A stretch of 64,000 nucleotides of DNA from Symsagittifera roscoffensis (GCF_963678635.1 NC_087067.1:17001018-17065017), one strand, 5' to 3'; counted from the stretch's first letter, positions 43,058 through 54,247 are shown. Numbers and translations: made by a program. Notes: generated by a model from the letters alone, not told the origin.

Positions 43058-44200
43058 TTAGTGGAGTCAAATTTCAGTGCCTCCGATGAGAGATTGTGCT
43101 AAATACCTGCTTGAAACTTTAAAGTACAAACTACCTAAAACAGAAAAAGTTGTGCCATAGTTCTTGATAATGCAAAATCAGAAGTAACAACCAAAAACGA
43201 GACTTCAGATCTCAAGTTTAGTTCTGAAATAGTTTTTTTTCAGATCTTGAAACAACCATGAGAAGCGCAGTTTTAGATCTAAAATTAGATCTGAAATAAC
43301 CTATTTGATAATTATCCCAGCGTTATCAAACGCATTTTGTTTAGATCTGAAGAAGATTATTTCAAATCTGAGTTAGAACATTTACTAGGCTCGGGGTAGT
43401 AAAAGAAACCTGTTTTCACATTTTCTTGAATGTTCCGACTAATGTAAGGACTATGAGCCTTGTTCACTATAAAAATGTGATGATTATTCCAAAAAAAATC
43501 ATTCTGTTTTATAATACATCGTTCCAAATTGGTTGAAGCAGGCCGTTTGTCATAAATTATACAAAAACAGGAACTAAAATTATAACTTTGTATTGTATTT
43601 GGCGTGTTCGGGAATGATTTAAAAAACCCATTTTTTTTATTTTTGAGATTTTTAAACGCCACTCACAATTGTACAAAACAATAATTTTCTCTCCTGGTAA
43701 CGAAAAAATTATGAAAAACGACTAAATCTCCACTTGGGCGTTAATAAGGCAAAACATATTGTGTGTTAGTTGTCCCAAATAGGCTTGATTGGTAATCCTT
43801 AACCCCCATAACTTTACAAAAAAAGCAAAGATGAATTATCTTTTGAGCCCAGGGTAACAATACTTTCTGGTTGTCATAAAAAAACAGTCAAATACTCCTA
43901 GTTAAAAAGTCGAAATGTAGCTGACAAAAAACTCCGAGCACAAATCTTCCGTCACTATCTTCGAAAGCCAGAAAAAAAGGTTATCTGTTTTGCGCCAGTT
44001 AAGAAGTTTTACGGGTCGGTTTATCAGAAGAAAATTAAAAACCGCCTACTCGCACCGAAGTATCTCCAATAATAATAAATTTTTTCGAGGCGTTTTGAGG
44101 TCACAACGTTATTTAGTAGACAAGTAGCAAAGTAAATGAATTATATAGTGAAAAAAACTAATATGGTTTTCTAGTGTGTCTGTCAAATATATTGGAATTA
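43058..44200 (+). repeat. 1.15-kb duplicated block, copy B
   Basis: Second copy of the block at 41805-42957, same orientation, ending TCAAATATATTGGAATTA. Confidence 0.9.
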
Positions 44201-44706
44201 TAGAATATTATCATACCATTATTATCGTATACATATATATGGTGAAAAAATCCGTTTTTGATGATGAATTTGGAAAAATAATGAATTTTAATTCCAATAT
44301 ATTGGATAAAAGTTTTTATTGAATGCACAAAACTGTGAGGTTTTAAGTTTTAAAAATTTTAAGTTTAAAAGTAATTGAGCATGAATATTTATCTTAAGTA
44401 TTATTAATTGAGCATTACACACCTCTAGGCTACATGTAAACTAAATGCCAGACTGTTAATTCAAACCCAGACAATTAACCCATTTTATGTCGGCCCTGCA
44501 CAATCATAATCTTTACATGTTTTATTAAACGGGTCAGATTGAATATGAAAAAAAACTTAAACAGTTTTAACTCCGTACGAAAAATAATGAACTTAGCGGG
44601 AGGTAATGAAACTTAGCGGGAGGTGCATTGGAATTACTCCTTTTTATGCCCCATTGGAATTACTCCTTTTAAGATCTCGGTTGTCAAAAATCAAAAAAAA
44701 CATATA

Positions 44707-45591
44707 CCCGGGTTGACCTCCATACACCGAAAATGCCTATCATACAATTCCATACATCAAGTGTGTGGGAAAATGCTTGTCATACAATTTTCATACAATT
44801 TCTAAAAATGGTTGAAAACTGGTATAAACTCATTTCTGTGGCTGTTTGATTCTAATAAAACAATCTGGTGATAAAAAACTGAGGTTTTCGATTTTTGAAA
44901 AAAATGCTTATCATACAATTCCCATTTATGGAAATTGTATGACTGGCATTTTTTTGGTGGCGAGTAATTTTGAAAATTTAGCCCAAAAATTTTTTTTCAA
45001 CCGCAAATCGATTTTCGATGGCAAACAAACATTTTTCGAAAAAAAAATTTTGCATGCAAAATTTAATATTTTGTGTGCATAACGTAGTCCTGGATACGAT
45101 AAATTTGGCTTTTATTTTCTTTTCACTTAATTTTTTTTTTCAAAAACGCTGAAAATTCCTCTTTCTTTTGTATTGGGTGTTAATGTACGCCTTGATCAAT
45201 GTCTGATAATTTGAAAATTCAAAAATTTAATATAATCATCATTAAAATATTTTGCCAAAAAATAAAAGTTTGTTACTTTTGTTATATCAATTGTGAAAGA
45301 CAGCCTAATTCAGGTCGTTTTCTATGCATTGTAAATGCAAGACCGACCAACCTTTGGTGTTTTGAGTAACCAAGGTCTTTGTCGCTTCAGTTCGGTTGCA
45401 ACTACAACCGAAAATTTTTCAGAAACTAAATTTAGAACGAAAAAATCAAAATTTTTGGTTTATGGGAAAACACCTATCATACAATTTTCATATATGGAAA
45501 AATGCTTATCATAGAGTTTTCATACAATTTTCTGTACGTATGGAATTGTATGACAAGAAGTTTCTCATATAGAAGTTTTGGTCAACCCGGG
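44707..45591 (+). mobile_element. Fold-back/MITE element with CCCGGGTTGACC ends, copy 1
   Basis: 885 bp with inverted ends CCCGGGTTGACC...GGTCAACCCGGG, flanked by TA on both sides (44705-44706, 45592-45593). Inside are many short palindromic units built on ATCATACAATT, CATATATGG and its complement, with GCTTATCATACAATT recurring. No transposase is encoded. The second copy (54248-55433) lies in the opposite orientation. TA duplication suggests mobilisation by a Tc1/mariner-like enzyme, which is an inference. Confidence 0.85.
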
Positions 45592-45684
45592 TATACATTT
45601 TTTTTTCAAAAATTTTAGGATAGAAGTTTTATATAGAAGTTTTGGTCAACCCGGGTATACATTTTTTTTTCAAAAATTTTAGGC
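45567..45684 (+). repeat. 64-bp tandem duplication of the element's right end
   Basis: The segment ATAGAAGTTTTGGTCAACCC plus downstream flank up to TTTTAGG is present twice, with a 64-bp period, so the TIR and its flank were copied together. Confidence 0.9.
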
Positions 45685-45810
45685 ATGCTCTGGACTAATT
45701 TATGCGCGCTTTGTAGATTTTATCCATAATCCTGTAAGTGTAACGCGAATTATTTATGAGTGGCGAAAATCGCTCCAAATTGAATTGAATTTTCCCAAAA
45801 ACATGGATTA

Positions 45811-45862
45811 AGGGGCAGTCGGAAGATTCCGGGCTTTGCGCTGATATACGTTCAGACTGTTG
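45811..45862 (+). repeat. GGCAGTCGG hairpin repeat, copy 2
   Basis: AGGGGCAGTCGGAAGATTCC, GGGCTTTGCGCTGAT and GTTCAGACTGTTG follow the same order as the copies at 58649 and 58943. Confidence 0.5.
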
Positions 45863-45954
45863 TCATTGTGCATTTCATCTGCTAACAATATGCATTAACA
45901 ATATGTATTACAGGTATGCTGCTAGTTTTATAGTGCTGACTTATTAAAGTCCCC

Positions 45955-46053
45955 ATTGCCCCCCGTCTAACTGCTAATTAAGCTCCTATTATAGCCCCTA
46001 TCGCAATTGGTCACATTATAGCCCTTTATTGCTAATTGTGATTTAAAAAAAAT
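45955..46053 (+). repeat. 99-bp unit, copy 2
   Basis: Nearly identical to 42957-43055 (ATTGCCCCCCGTCTAACTGC ...), here as a solo copy outside the duplicated blocks. Confidence 0.9.
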
Positions 46054-46274
46054 TATTTTGCTTTGTTTATTTTTTGGAATTGTAAGACAGGATTGGGATA
46101 TATTGAAGCTTTTTTTTTACTATTTCGGTTTTTCAAGTTCAGATTTGTTTGATTGAACGGCGATTGATAAAAGTTAACCTCAGAAAGGGAAAAAAGGTGC
46201 GCGAGAGTAGCAGAAGAAGACGAATGCAATGCCTTTAAATGTTTCAGAAATAAAGTTCATCAGGAATTTTCTTA

Positions 46275-46500
46275 TAGCTTCTAGCAAAAATCATTTTTTA
46301 CTGATGATTTTTAGTTGATTCAAGGTGTCAATGCTTCATTATTGATTCCCTCTTTTTATAACTTTGAAATACTTACTTATGTATCAATGTATGACCTTCA
46401 GTTATTTTGAAACTATAAAACATCTGATATATTTTTTAAAAGATTCTAGCGAAAATTGATTTTTTTACTGATGATTTTCACTTAATTCATGTCACTTAAT
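46275..46500 (+). repeat. Degenerate ~165-bp repeat, left cluster
   Basis: Two units with landmarks 'ACTGATGATTTTTAGTTGAT', 'TTCATTATTGAT', 'ACTTATGTATCAATGTAT' and AAGATTCTAGCGAAAA. Two related units lie at 49440-49830. Confidence 0.6.
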
Positions 46501-46737
46501 TCAGTCACGTTAATCTAGAAATTAGTTTTTAAAAACGCTTAAGCATAGACCGCAAATACTTGCGAAGTTAACCACAACTATTCTGTAATTACCTCATTCA
46601 CTCATTAATTACTAAAAAACAGCAGCATTCTCTCATGTCAGAAGCAAAGACACAATGAAAAATTAAATTCACTAAAAACAAGTGAGGTGAATGTGAATTC
46701 AATCGCACATTCAGAGTTGAAACCGGACCCTGTTTTT

Positions 46738-46774
46738 TTTCGGGTCGGGTCGGGTCGGGTCGGGTCGGTTCGGG
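46738..46774 (+). repeat. (CGGGT)n microsatellite
   Basis: About seven copies of TCGGG/GGGTC at 46738-46774, inside a short imperfect palindrome (GGACCCTG ... CAGGGTC). Confidence 0.95.
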
Positions 46775-46799
46775 CATCATTTTTAGGACCGGGCCAGGG

Positions 46800-47010
46800 T
46801 CTGACTTTCAAAAGTGTTCACACCATTCACACACCTCTTAGCACCTTTCACACTTTACTTCACACCTTTTGAATCCTCACTCTATTAATACCTTTTGAAA
46901 ATTCACTTCACACCAGTTGAGGCTGCTGTTTACACCTTTAGCCCTTCTTTCACACTTTTTAACACCTTTTAGAGACCATTGACATCTTTTGATGTTTTGA
47001 CAGCTTGCTG
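46800..47010 (+). repeat. CACACCTTT-rich repeat
   Basis: Irregular repetition of TTCACACCTTTT-type motifs, about every 20-25 bp. Confidence 0.6.
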
Positions 47011-47033
47011 CACTGAGACTCAATAACACCTTT

Positions 47034-47830
47034 GTGATAGGGTATACTCATTTTACGAAAATCATTCAATCGCTTTCACCTATTGCTGCTCAGTTTCAGT
47101 TCATTATGACTATTTCCAATTGTGACATTAGCTGTCTCCCTTGGTCACCTTCGAACAGCGTCACTCTTACCCCGAGGGAGAAATGCAAAGCAGATGTTTG
47201 GCAGATATTTCAGTCAGTTACTGTTGACGAAACTATACAACCCCAAATTGCAGCATGCAAAAATTGCTTGGCAATAGCTTTCTTCGTCCGGTTTCCTTTT
47301 TCATTATTACATAACCTAATTATAAACATATACACACTTGCAAAGAAATATTCGATAAATGTTTCATGATGTTAATGTTCTGATTGCTAATTTTTCTTCT
47401 GGTACGAGTCACATGAAGCGTCACCATTAACTCCCTCTGGTCAGCTCACCGTCCAGCCTTGAAACTGGAGGTGCGATTGTCCCTCGACGACAAGTAATCT
47501 TCCAGCATCAGGGTTTTTCACTGGGTTGCTGCTTTCTTGTACCCCACCTTCATGAACATCTTTTTTTCGCCGGAGACAGGCACAGCTGAGCGAGGATTCA
47601 AGACCGACTTGCTAAACGATCTCAAAGACTGGACTCGCGGGTAGCTTGTGGAGACCACTGTCGGCGTCGTTGAACCTGTTGTAAAGACCCCCACCTCGCC
47701 CGTGTCGCCCGGCAGCTCCTACCTGTTAAAGCGCCCAAAGCGAGCGTGACTTTAGCGGGGCCGGACAAATCCGAACAGCCAAAAGTGCCCTCCTTTCTGC
47801 GGCAAAGGTCAGTCAAATTGAACTGCTAGG
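47034..47830 (+). pseudogene. Decayed BED zinc-finger / hAT-like transposase gene
   Basis: The frame from 47034 contains REKCKADVWQIFQSVTVDET followed by IQPQIAACKNCLA. This matches the start of a BED finger (sk.W..F.......a.C..C). Further on, GC-rich pieces in three frames read AAFLYPTFMNIFFSPETGTA (47528), LVETTVGVVEPVVKTPTSPV (47645) and VTLAGPDKSEQPKVPSFLRQ (47749), ending at a TAG near 47828. AFLYPTF resembles the 'fLdP.yK' block in the middle of hAT transposases. No catalytic residues were found, so the hAT link is tentative. It may also be a BED-domain host gene remnant. Confidence 0.5.
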
Positions 47831-48228
47831 ATCAGCTGCAGTCAATGGATTTGTTAAATTTAGGTTTTTTTAAATTTTAAATTTGAATTTCAATTCACTT
47901 TTTCTTTGGAAGTTTTTGTTTTCATTAAAAAATTTTGTTCTCCAAACGGGCCTGGGCATGGGCCTCAAACTCAGGCCCAATTCTTTCTCTGCGCAAATTA
48001 TACATACCGTTTTTTCGTAATTGCTTTGATTGTGTCTTTCTTATGTTCAATGCATATTCAACGCCTGTGGATTTTAGTGGTAGGTGGTATGGAGTTATTA
48101 ACTGCCCGAACCGAAAAAAAAAGATTTATACTTTATATCTAATCTAAAATTCTGGTCAAAATGAAATGCTTATGCACGGATTTTTTTTCTATTTTTTTTC
48201 TTATATTTTTAACAGGGTCGAGTTCTCG

Positions 48229-49015
48229 CTCAAAAACCGCTCAAGATATGAGCGGTTTGACCGGTTTTCCAGCAAAATTTGACCAGTTTGGGCGGTTTGT
48301 TTGGAAAAACCGCTCAAACCGCTCAAATCTTGCTTAAAAACCGTTCAAAAACCGCTCATTTCTTGCGGTGATTTTTGAACGGGTTTTCAAGCAACATTTG
48401 ACCGGTTTTTAAACGGTTTTTGAGCGGTCTTATAAAAAAACCGATTAAAACCAACAAAAAGGTCTGGAAAGGTAATGTGACGCTAAGATGCAGTTGAAAT
48501 TCTATCTACAATTTAAAAGCCCGCTGAATATTTTAAAAAATTGCTTGACGGTTTTGTTAGAGAATTTTCCATGCCCGCTGTCTTCTCGAAAAGGGATCCC
48601 AATTTGAGATATTTTGCCTCTTTTGAAGCAAGATTTGAGCGGTTTGAGCGATTTATTTAGACAATTGCGCTCAAAATCTTTCTTCAAAATGAGCGGTTTG
48701 AGCGGTTTTTGAGCGATTTATAAAAAAACGCTCAAAAACCGCTCAAGATTTGGATTTGAGCGGTGTGAGCGGTTTTTTTTAGACAATTACGCTCAAAATC
48801 TTGCTTCAAACTGAGCGGTTTGAGCGGTTTTTGAACAGTTTATCTAAAAAAATACCGCTCAAAAACCGTTCAAGTCTTGCGCGGTTTTTGAGCGGTTTTT
48901 TTTTTGATAAACCGCTCAAGGCCGTTCAAATCTTGCGCGGTTTTTAAGCGGTTTTTTTAGATAAACAGTTCAAAAACCGCTCAAACCGCTCAAATCTTGC
49001 TTCAAATTAGGTGAA
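48229..49015 (+). repeat. Palindrome-rich ACCGCTCAAA / TTTGAGCGGT array
   Basis: Dense alternation of AACCGCTCAAA and TTTGAGCGGTTT, so the block can fold back on itself many times. The left edge CAGGGTCGAGTTCTC and the inverted right edge CCGAGTCGAGATTTTC are similar, hinting at TIRs of a DNA element. No clear target duplication was seen. Confidence 0.75.
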
Positions 49016-49439
49016 AATCTCGACTCGGGTAGCAATCTAATGGAAAGCAACGCTTGTTATAACAAGTGCTATTTCGCATTTTGTATCGCTATGGTTAATG
49101 TGTATACTCCAAGCATGTTTATCTTGTTTCGGTTGAGCTGTGAGCTGATTTCTGGCTATTTCCTCTGTACAGAAAATACGAGAAAACTTGATAATCTATA
49201 GAACATTTCATCTAGAAAAACAGCCTCTGTTGGCTGTGTGTCGTCATAAGTTAGCTATAAAAAGAGACAAAGGGGTGCTAATTTTTGGATGCAGCTGGCA
49301 AGAGTAATACCATGCCACTTACCATCAGTTGGGTTATTGTGTGAATTGGTTAAGCATGTAAATTGGTTTCGCTTTCCCTCCTAATGTACAGTCTTCATCT
49401 CATAAACAGCTGATCTATTATGCTTTTTGAGATAATTAG

Positions 49440-49830
49440 GAATCTTTTAAAAATTTCTCAGCAAAATTTGAGCTTTTTAGATTTTTAGTTAATTCATGGT
49501 CTCAATGCTCCATTATTGATGCCCTTGTCTTTAAATTGAAATACTTCATGTATTTCAATGTTTTGTCTTTAATCAAATGTTTTGTCTTTAAATGTATCAA
49601 TGTATCAATGTATCAATGTTTTGTCTTTAAATGTTATGGAACTAAAAATCATCCAGAATTATTTAAAGTTTCTAAAAGTTTGAAATTTACTGATGTTTTT
49701 AGTTAATTAATGATCACAGTGTTCCATTATTGATGCTCGTGTTTTCGTGTTTCGAATTACTTGCTTATGTATCATTATATAAGTGTATTTTTTAGAGATT
49801 CTAGGGACAAAATAGATTTTTTGACATGAT
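49440..49830 (+). repeat. Degenerate ~165-bp repeat, right cluster
   Basis: Two units resembling those at 46275-46500 (TTTTTAGTTAATTCATGGTC, CTCCATTATTGATGCC; then TTTTTAGTTAATTAATGATC, TTCCATTATTGATGCT). A short ATGTATCA microsatellite interrupts them at 49590-49620. Confidence 0.6.
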
Positions 49831-49957
49831 ATGAGAATAAAAATAGATAGTCGCTGTGGAAATAATATAGTTCCTGAATTGGTGACATTTTATCGATTAT
49901 AATGTCAACATTTTTGGCAAGATTTTTTCGATGTAATCCTTTTTTTATCCGATCCGA

Positions 49958-50065
49958 GAAACTTCGAAGCGGGTACTAATTACATTTTTGTTAAATTGTT
50001 GAAATCAGAAAGAAACTTCGAAGCGGGTACTAGTCACATTTTTGTTAATTGTTGAAATCAGAAAA
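49958..50065 (+). repeat. 54-bp tandem duplication
   Basis: Two units starting GAAACTTCGAAGCGGGTACT at 49958 and 50012. Confidence 0.9.
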
Positions 50066-50312
50066 TTTAGCGTTTATGATTTTCCCCTCAAACTTCATGA
50101 TCAATAGCACAAGAAGCACTCTCATTGAAATGACTTTAATTGGGTTGCCAAAACTGAATGAAGTAAAAGCTATAGGGAGACAATGGAATAGTTTCGATAT
50201 AGCTGAGAGCCACATATGAAATAGAAATCCCGGTTTATTCAAACCTGTGTCATTGCTTTTATCAATAAAGTAGTGTGCCATTTTGAACAGGTAACAGAAC
50301 AAGACCGGAATA

Positions 50313-51037
50313 CAGTCCTGATTTAAATTATCCGGACAAAATGAACAAAACTTGAATTTTCAAACACGTTTTTCTCAAATTGGGTTAAAATTAGACAAAA
50401 AACGAAGAGAACAAAAATTGCATAGAATTTCATCAGAATTAATGTGGTGCAATGTTTTCTCCGAAATTCTCAGCCAAATACTTGCCACAAAAAATGGTCA
50501 TTGTGGCTGTTTTCAATTAATCAAAAGTCACGCCGAAATTACTTTGTTAATTGACGAGAGATATATATCACAAGAAGCCTCTGACACAGCCCAACAAAGT
50601 TCTACAAGAGTTAAAAATGGAGTAAATTGTTTAAAATTTGTTTTTAAGCATATTTTTTGGGTTTTATATTGTAAAAATCATATTTATTGACTATCACGCA
50701 AAATATTATCTTTTCTGCAGGTTTTTGGAGAACTAACATTTTGGAACTTTGTTGAAGTGTGTAAGAGGCTTCTTGTGATATATAATTCTCATCAATTAAC
50801 AAAGTAGCTTCAGCGTAACTTTTAATTAATTGAAGAAAGCCAAAATGACCTATTTTGGGGGTAAATATTTGGTTGAGAATTTCGGAGAAAAAATTTGCAC
50901 CATATTAGTTCTCATGAAATTCTTTTATTCTCTTTTGTTCTCTTCACTTTTTTGTGTAATCTTAATCCAAATTGAGAAAAACGCGTTTGAAATTTCAAGT
51001 TTTGTTCGTTTTATTCGGATAATTTAAATCAGAACTG
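50313..51037 (+). mobile_element. Tc1/mariner-type MITE with long inverted arms
   Basis: 725 bp. The left end CAGTCCTGATTTAAATTATC and the inverted right end CAGTTCTGATTTAAATTATC match, flanked by TA on each side (50311-50312, 51038-51039). The arms are about 300 bp and stay alignable (for example the 'ATATATCACAAGAAGCCTC' region and its complement), around a loop near 50620-50720. CAGT ends with TA duplication are typical of Tc1/mariner elements. Open frames inside are by-products of the palindrome; no transposase is present. Confidence 0.9.
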
Positions 51038-51133
51038 TATTTTCCTTCAAGGTAAAAAAACTGTGTTTAAGTTATTTTAACTTTGACTCTGTCAAATTTG
51101 CAGCAGAATCAAATGCATCAGATCAGAATGTAT

Positions 51134-51442
51134 CTAGTTTGAAATCGTTTCATTTATCCATGACAGGTGCGGAATTAAATTTGTGAACACGCTGCCCTCT
51201 TGACAAGGAGATTGTATGGATGCAGCAATCGACGGAAGAGGAAGAATGTAGTTGGCAACTCCAAAAAGACACTTAGCGACAAGAGTATGACTACATGATA
51301 CAGAATACAGAGGGTTTCCTTCATCTAGAGCACATAAATTAGACCCTTCAATTAAGCTGTCTGTGCAAATGTTACCATCAGAGCACGAATCATAATTGTC
51401 TTCAGTTGTTGTCTCGAATAATGATTCGTAAAGAAAAACTTC
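51134..51442 (-). CDS. Trypsin-like serine protease homologue, last exon (catalytic Ser lost)
   Basis: After a good acceptor (TTTTTGTTTCAG at 51443) the exon encodes about 102 residues to a TAG at 51134. The order matches the end of the chymotrypsin fold: GNICTDSLIEGSNLCALDEG corresponds to 'iCAg....C.gDSGGPL', followed by NPLYSVSC, KCLFGVANY (vGi.Syg) and GSVFTNLIPHLSWINETI (p.vft.v..y..WI). The motif DSGGP is DEGNP here, so the catalytic Ser195 is gone. This is an inactive homologue or a pseudogene. Upstream exons with His57 and Asp102 were not identified. Confidence 0.6.
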   Translation of the reverse strand, partial: EVFLYESLFETTTEDNYDSCSDGNICTDSLIEGSNLCALDEGNPLYSVSCSHTLVAKCLFGVANYILPLPSIAASIQSPCQEGSVFTNLIPHLSWINETISN

Positions 51443-51522
51443 CTGAAACAAAAATCAAAAATTGAGATTAACACAAACTACTGAGCTTCTCATTTTTTTT
51501 CTGGGTATACCAAGTTAAGTTC

Positions 51523-51795
51523 TCAAGGGATTTGATTGTTCATGAAAACAAATTCAGTACGTTTAAACAAAATTCCATATAACCGGTCTTTGGAAAATGC
51601 TGACCCTAAAGTTTTTTGTAACTGACAAGGAGGAGCGCTGCTCAAGACGCTGATCTTATGATTTAGCAAAAACAGCAAATTGCACGAAAATTGGCAAGAA
51701 ATAAATAAATTTGGGTGTAGAAACACTTGAGGCAACTTTTTGATACAGCTTTTGGTTGCCATACACTTTATTAATCTTTGTATTAACTTAAACAT
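51523..51795 (-). other. Possible upstream part of the protease-like gene
   Basis: An open stretch with SSAPPCQLQKTLGSAFSKDR lies about 80 bp upstream of the protease-homologue exon. It lacks a donor in frame and any clear protease motif. Listed only because of its position. Confidence 0.2.
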
Positions 51796-52489
51796 TTTTT
51801 TTTGGCTTTTGCACTAAATCACTAAATGGGTGCCCTGTTTTCGAATAATTGAACAAGTGTCGGCTTTGGTTCTTTATCTAAAACTTCGTGGATGACAATT
51901 AACTTGAGTCTAAAGCAGAGCTATATATCAGTCGGTGTCCTGCGATTTAATAACAGCCAACTTAAATTGTAAATTTTAGTACCTGGTCCTTTCACTCTAT
52001 ACTAATTTGAATCCTGAACAATTTAACTTCTATTTTTAACTTAACGCCAAAAGTAATGCTAAATCAACTCCTTATCTTAACTCTTATCTCCCCAACGTTA
52101 ATCCTGCTATTAACGCACATACATTGAAAACTTAGTTTATCTGAGTTTTAGACGCTGAAAGGAGGCTTCCGAAATTACTAAAGATTCTTATCGAGATATT
52201 CGTAAAAAAATCATTAATTACATGTTTCACTGAACTAAGATGATGTCTATGAAAACATGCCTGTACTACTGCATAGCATATTGACGTATTGTTTTTGGGC
52301 AAATAAAAAGCTCTGACAGTCATTTTATGCTGTGCTCAAGTCATATGCAAACGCTAACACCAAAAAAAAAAATTGATTAAATCTTTGTCCTGTTTCGAAG
52401 TTTCGTCTAAAAACATGCCAAGTCTTAAAGCGTTGGGCCACAAGTAGCTTTTCAAGAGGAAAGATAATCTTTGTGCGGTTACCTCGAAA

Positions 52490-52865
52490 AACTTTCTGGC
52501 CTTTGAAAGGCTGTTTTCTCTTGTATTCAAAAAACAGCCAGAAACTGTCGAACCATATACTCCTACTTTCTGTGAAATTGGGAGTGTAAGTAACAGACGC
52601 CCTTTAGCAAAATTTGAAAAAAATTTTATAATGATAAAACTGACAAGCTGCATCTCTACTTTGAAAGGCTGTTTTGGCAACTTTCTGGCCTTTGAAAGGC
52701 TGTTTTCCCTTGTATTCAAAAAACTGCCAGAAACTGTCGAACCATATGCTCCTACTTTCTGTGAAATTGGGAGTGTAAGTAACAGACGCCCTTTAGCAGA
52801 ATAAAAAAAAAATTATAATGATAAAACTGACAAGCTGCATCTCTACTTTGATGCTAGCTATATGA
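52490..52865 (+). repeat. 190-bp tandem duplication
   Basis: Two units starting ACTTTCTGGCCTTTGAAAGG at 52490 and 52680, sharing 'GCCAGAAACTGTCGAACCAT' and 'GTAAGTAACAGACGCCCTTT'. High identity suggests a fairly recent event. Confidence 0.95.
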
Positions 52866-53307
52866 AAAGCATAGTGACAAACTGCATTGTTTCATTCCCA
52901 CCGCCTGTTTGCAAAGTGCAAGATGTGGCCGTGAGTAGGCTTGCTGGTATAATAATTGCTCTCGGAGGATGGCATTTCGACATGCACTTTTATTTCATCT
53001 AAGCCGACCATTATATGTGATAACTAGTGAGCAGCTTGCAAAAAGATGCCTCATAATAAAAAATAGTCTTTTTTTCTATGCGTCAAGTGGCCATACATTC
53101 ACAAAGGAGAGCAAGTAACGCTTTTTAAATGAAAAAGTTCAGAATTATACGTCTGCTTACAAAGAAAAAACGGTTGTGTACTTCTTCAGAACGTTATCTA
53201 GGTTGTGACAAGTCAGTATATATTTTGCCTGATATTGTTTAATTCATTGGTATCTTAAAGTTTGATTTTTAACCGTACCTGATTTTTTTTCAACTTTTTT
53301 TGAAAAG

Positions 53308-53508
53308 ATGTTTTTTGATACTACCGGAAAACCTACTAAACTCAAGAGATTGACTCGTGAACTAGCATTTCAAACCCAGCGCCTTTTTGTCGGGTTGCTA
53401 GGTTTAGATGAAAGGCTGGCAAACTGTTTGGATTGTGTTTTTTGCAAGGAATTTTTTTGCAAGAAAAAGTTTCAAACCGGTTTTTCTCAAATTCTTAATT
53501 TAAGTTAG
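53308..53508 (+). CDS. Short open frame, unidentified
   Basis: 66 codons, MFFDTTGKPTKLKRLTRELA then QTQRLFVGLLGLDERLANCL and a Cys/Lys/Phe-rich end. Composition of the first 45 codons is less AT-rich than the surroundings, and an AG follows a T-rich run just upstream. No family match; may be an exon fragment or chance. Confidence 0.2.
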   Translation: MFFDTTGKPTKLKRLTRELAFQTQRLFVGLLGLDERLANCLDCVFCKEFFCKKKFQTGFSQILNLS

Positions 53509-54247
53509 AATAAAGACTTAAAATCACGCTGTAATAAGATCTATCACTCAACCCGTTCCAATGTTTTTTGTGGTACCGGTTTTTGCGAGGAAAACAAGAA
53601 AAAAGAAAAAACAATAAAACATTTAAATGTTTGGATAAACAAGACTGTTTTGTTCGTATCAGAGAAGATTGAATTTTTTTGTCATCTTCATTCAACACGC
53701 AAATTCAAATGAAAATTGAAAAATTGTCCTTTTAGTAATTTGCTAGTCGCTTTATTTACTACAAAAGAGCTGTTCCAGTTGTTCTTTTTAGATTGATATC
53801 TGAGCAACTGGTGTGCAATAGAAAACTGGTGTGCATTGGTGCACATTATAATGGCTCGCATCAATAGGTCAAACTGTTTATTTGGAAACTCCACAACTAT
53901 GCGAAACAGATGATTACGGGTGTTAAAGATACTAAATCTGCGCGGAAAATAAAAAACAATTCAAGTTATTAGTCACTTCCTCTAGAAGACGGAGCAACCA
54001 ACGGAACTGATCGCTTTTTAAATGAGATTATTATGCTGTTGATTGTGCAAATTCAGTGAACTGTAACTCTTTAGAGGGCGTGTTAATCGGTATAAATAGT
54101 TACCCGTATCTACCAAGCACCAAGATTTTGTGTCCAGTTGCTAGATACGATAGTTTATGACTTTTTCATTTTTAAAACCTGTTTTCCTGTTTACCTCAGC
54201 TGCTACGAAATGAACAGGATTGCGATACGGACTGGCAAAACTAGACA

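Noticed and set aside
50352-51027. Two plus-strand open frames of 112 and 65 codons
   Set aside because: They lie in the arms of the inverted-repeat MITE at 50313-51037 and read the palindrome; no protein motif.
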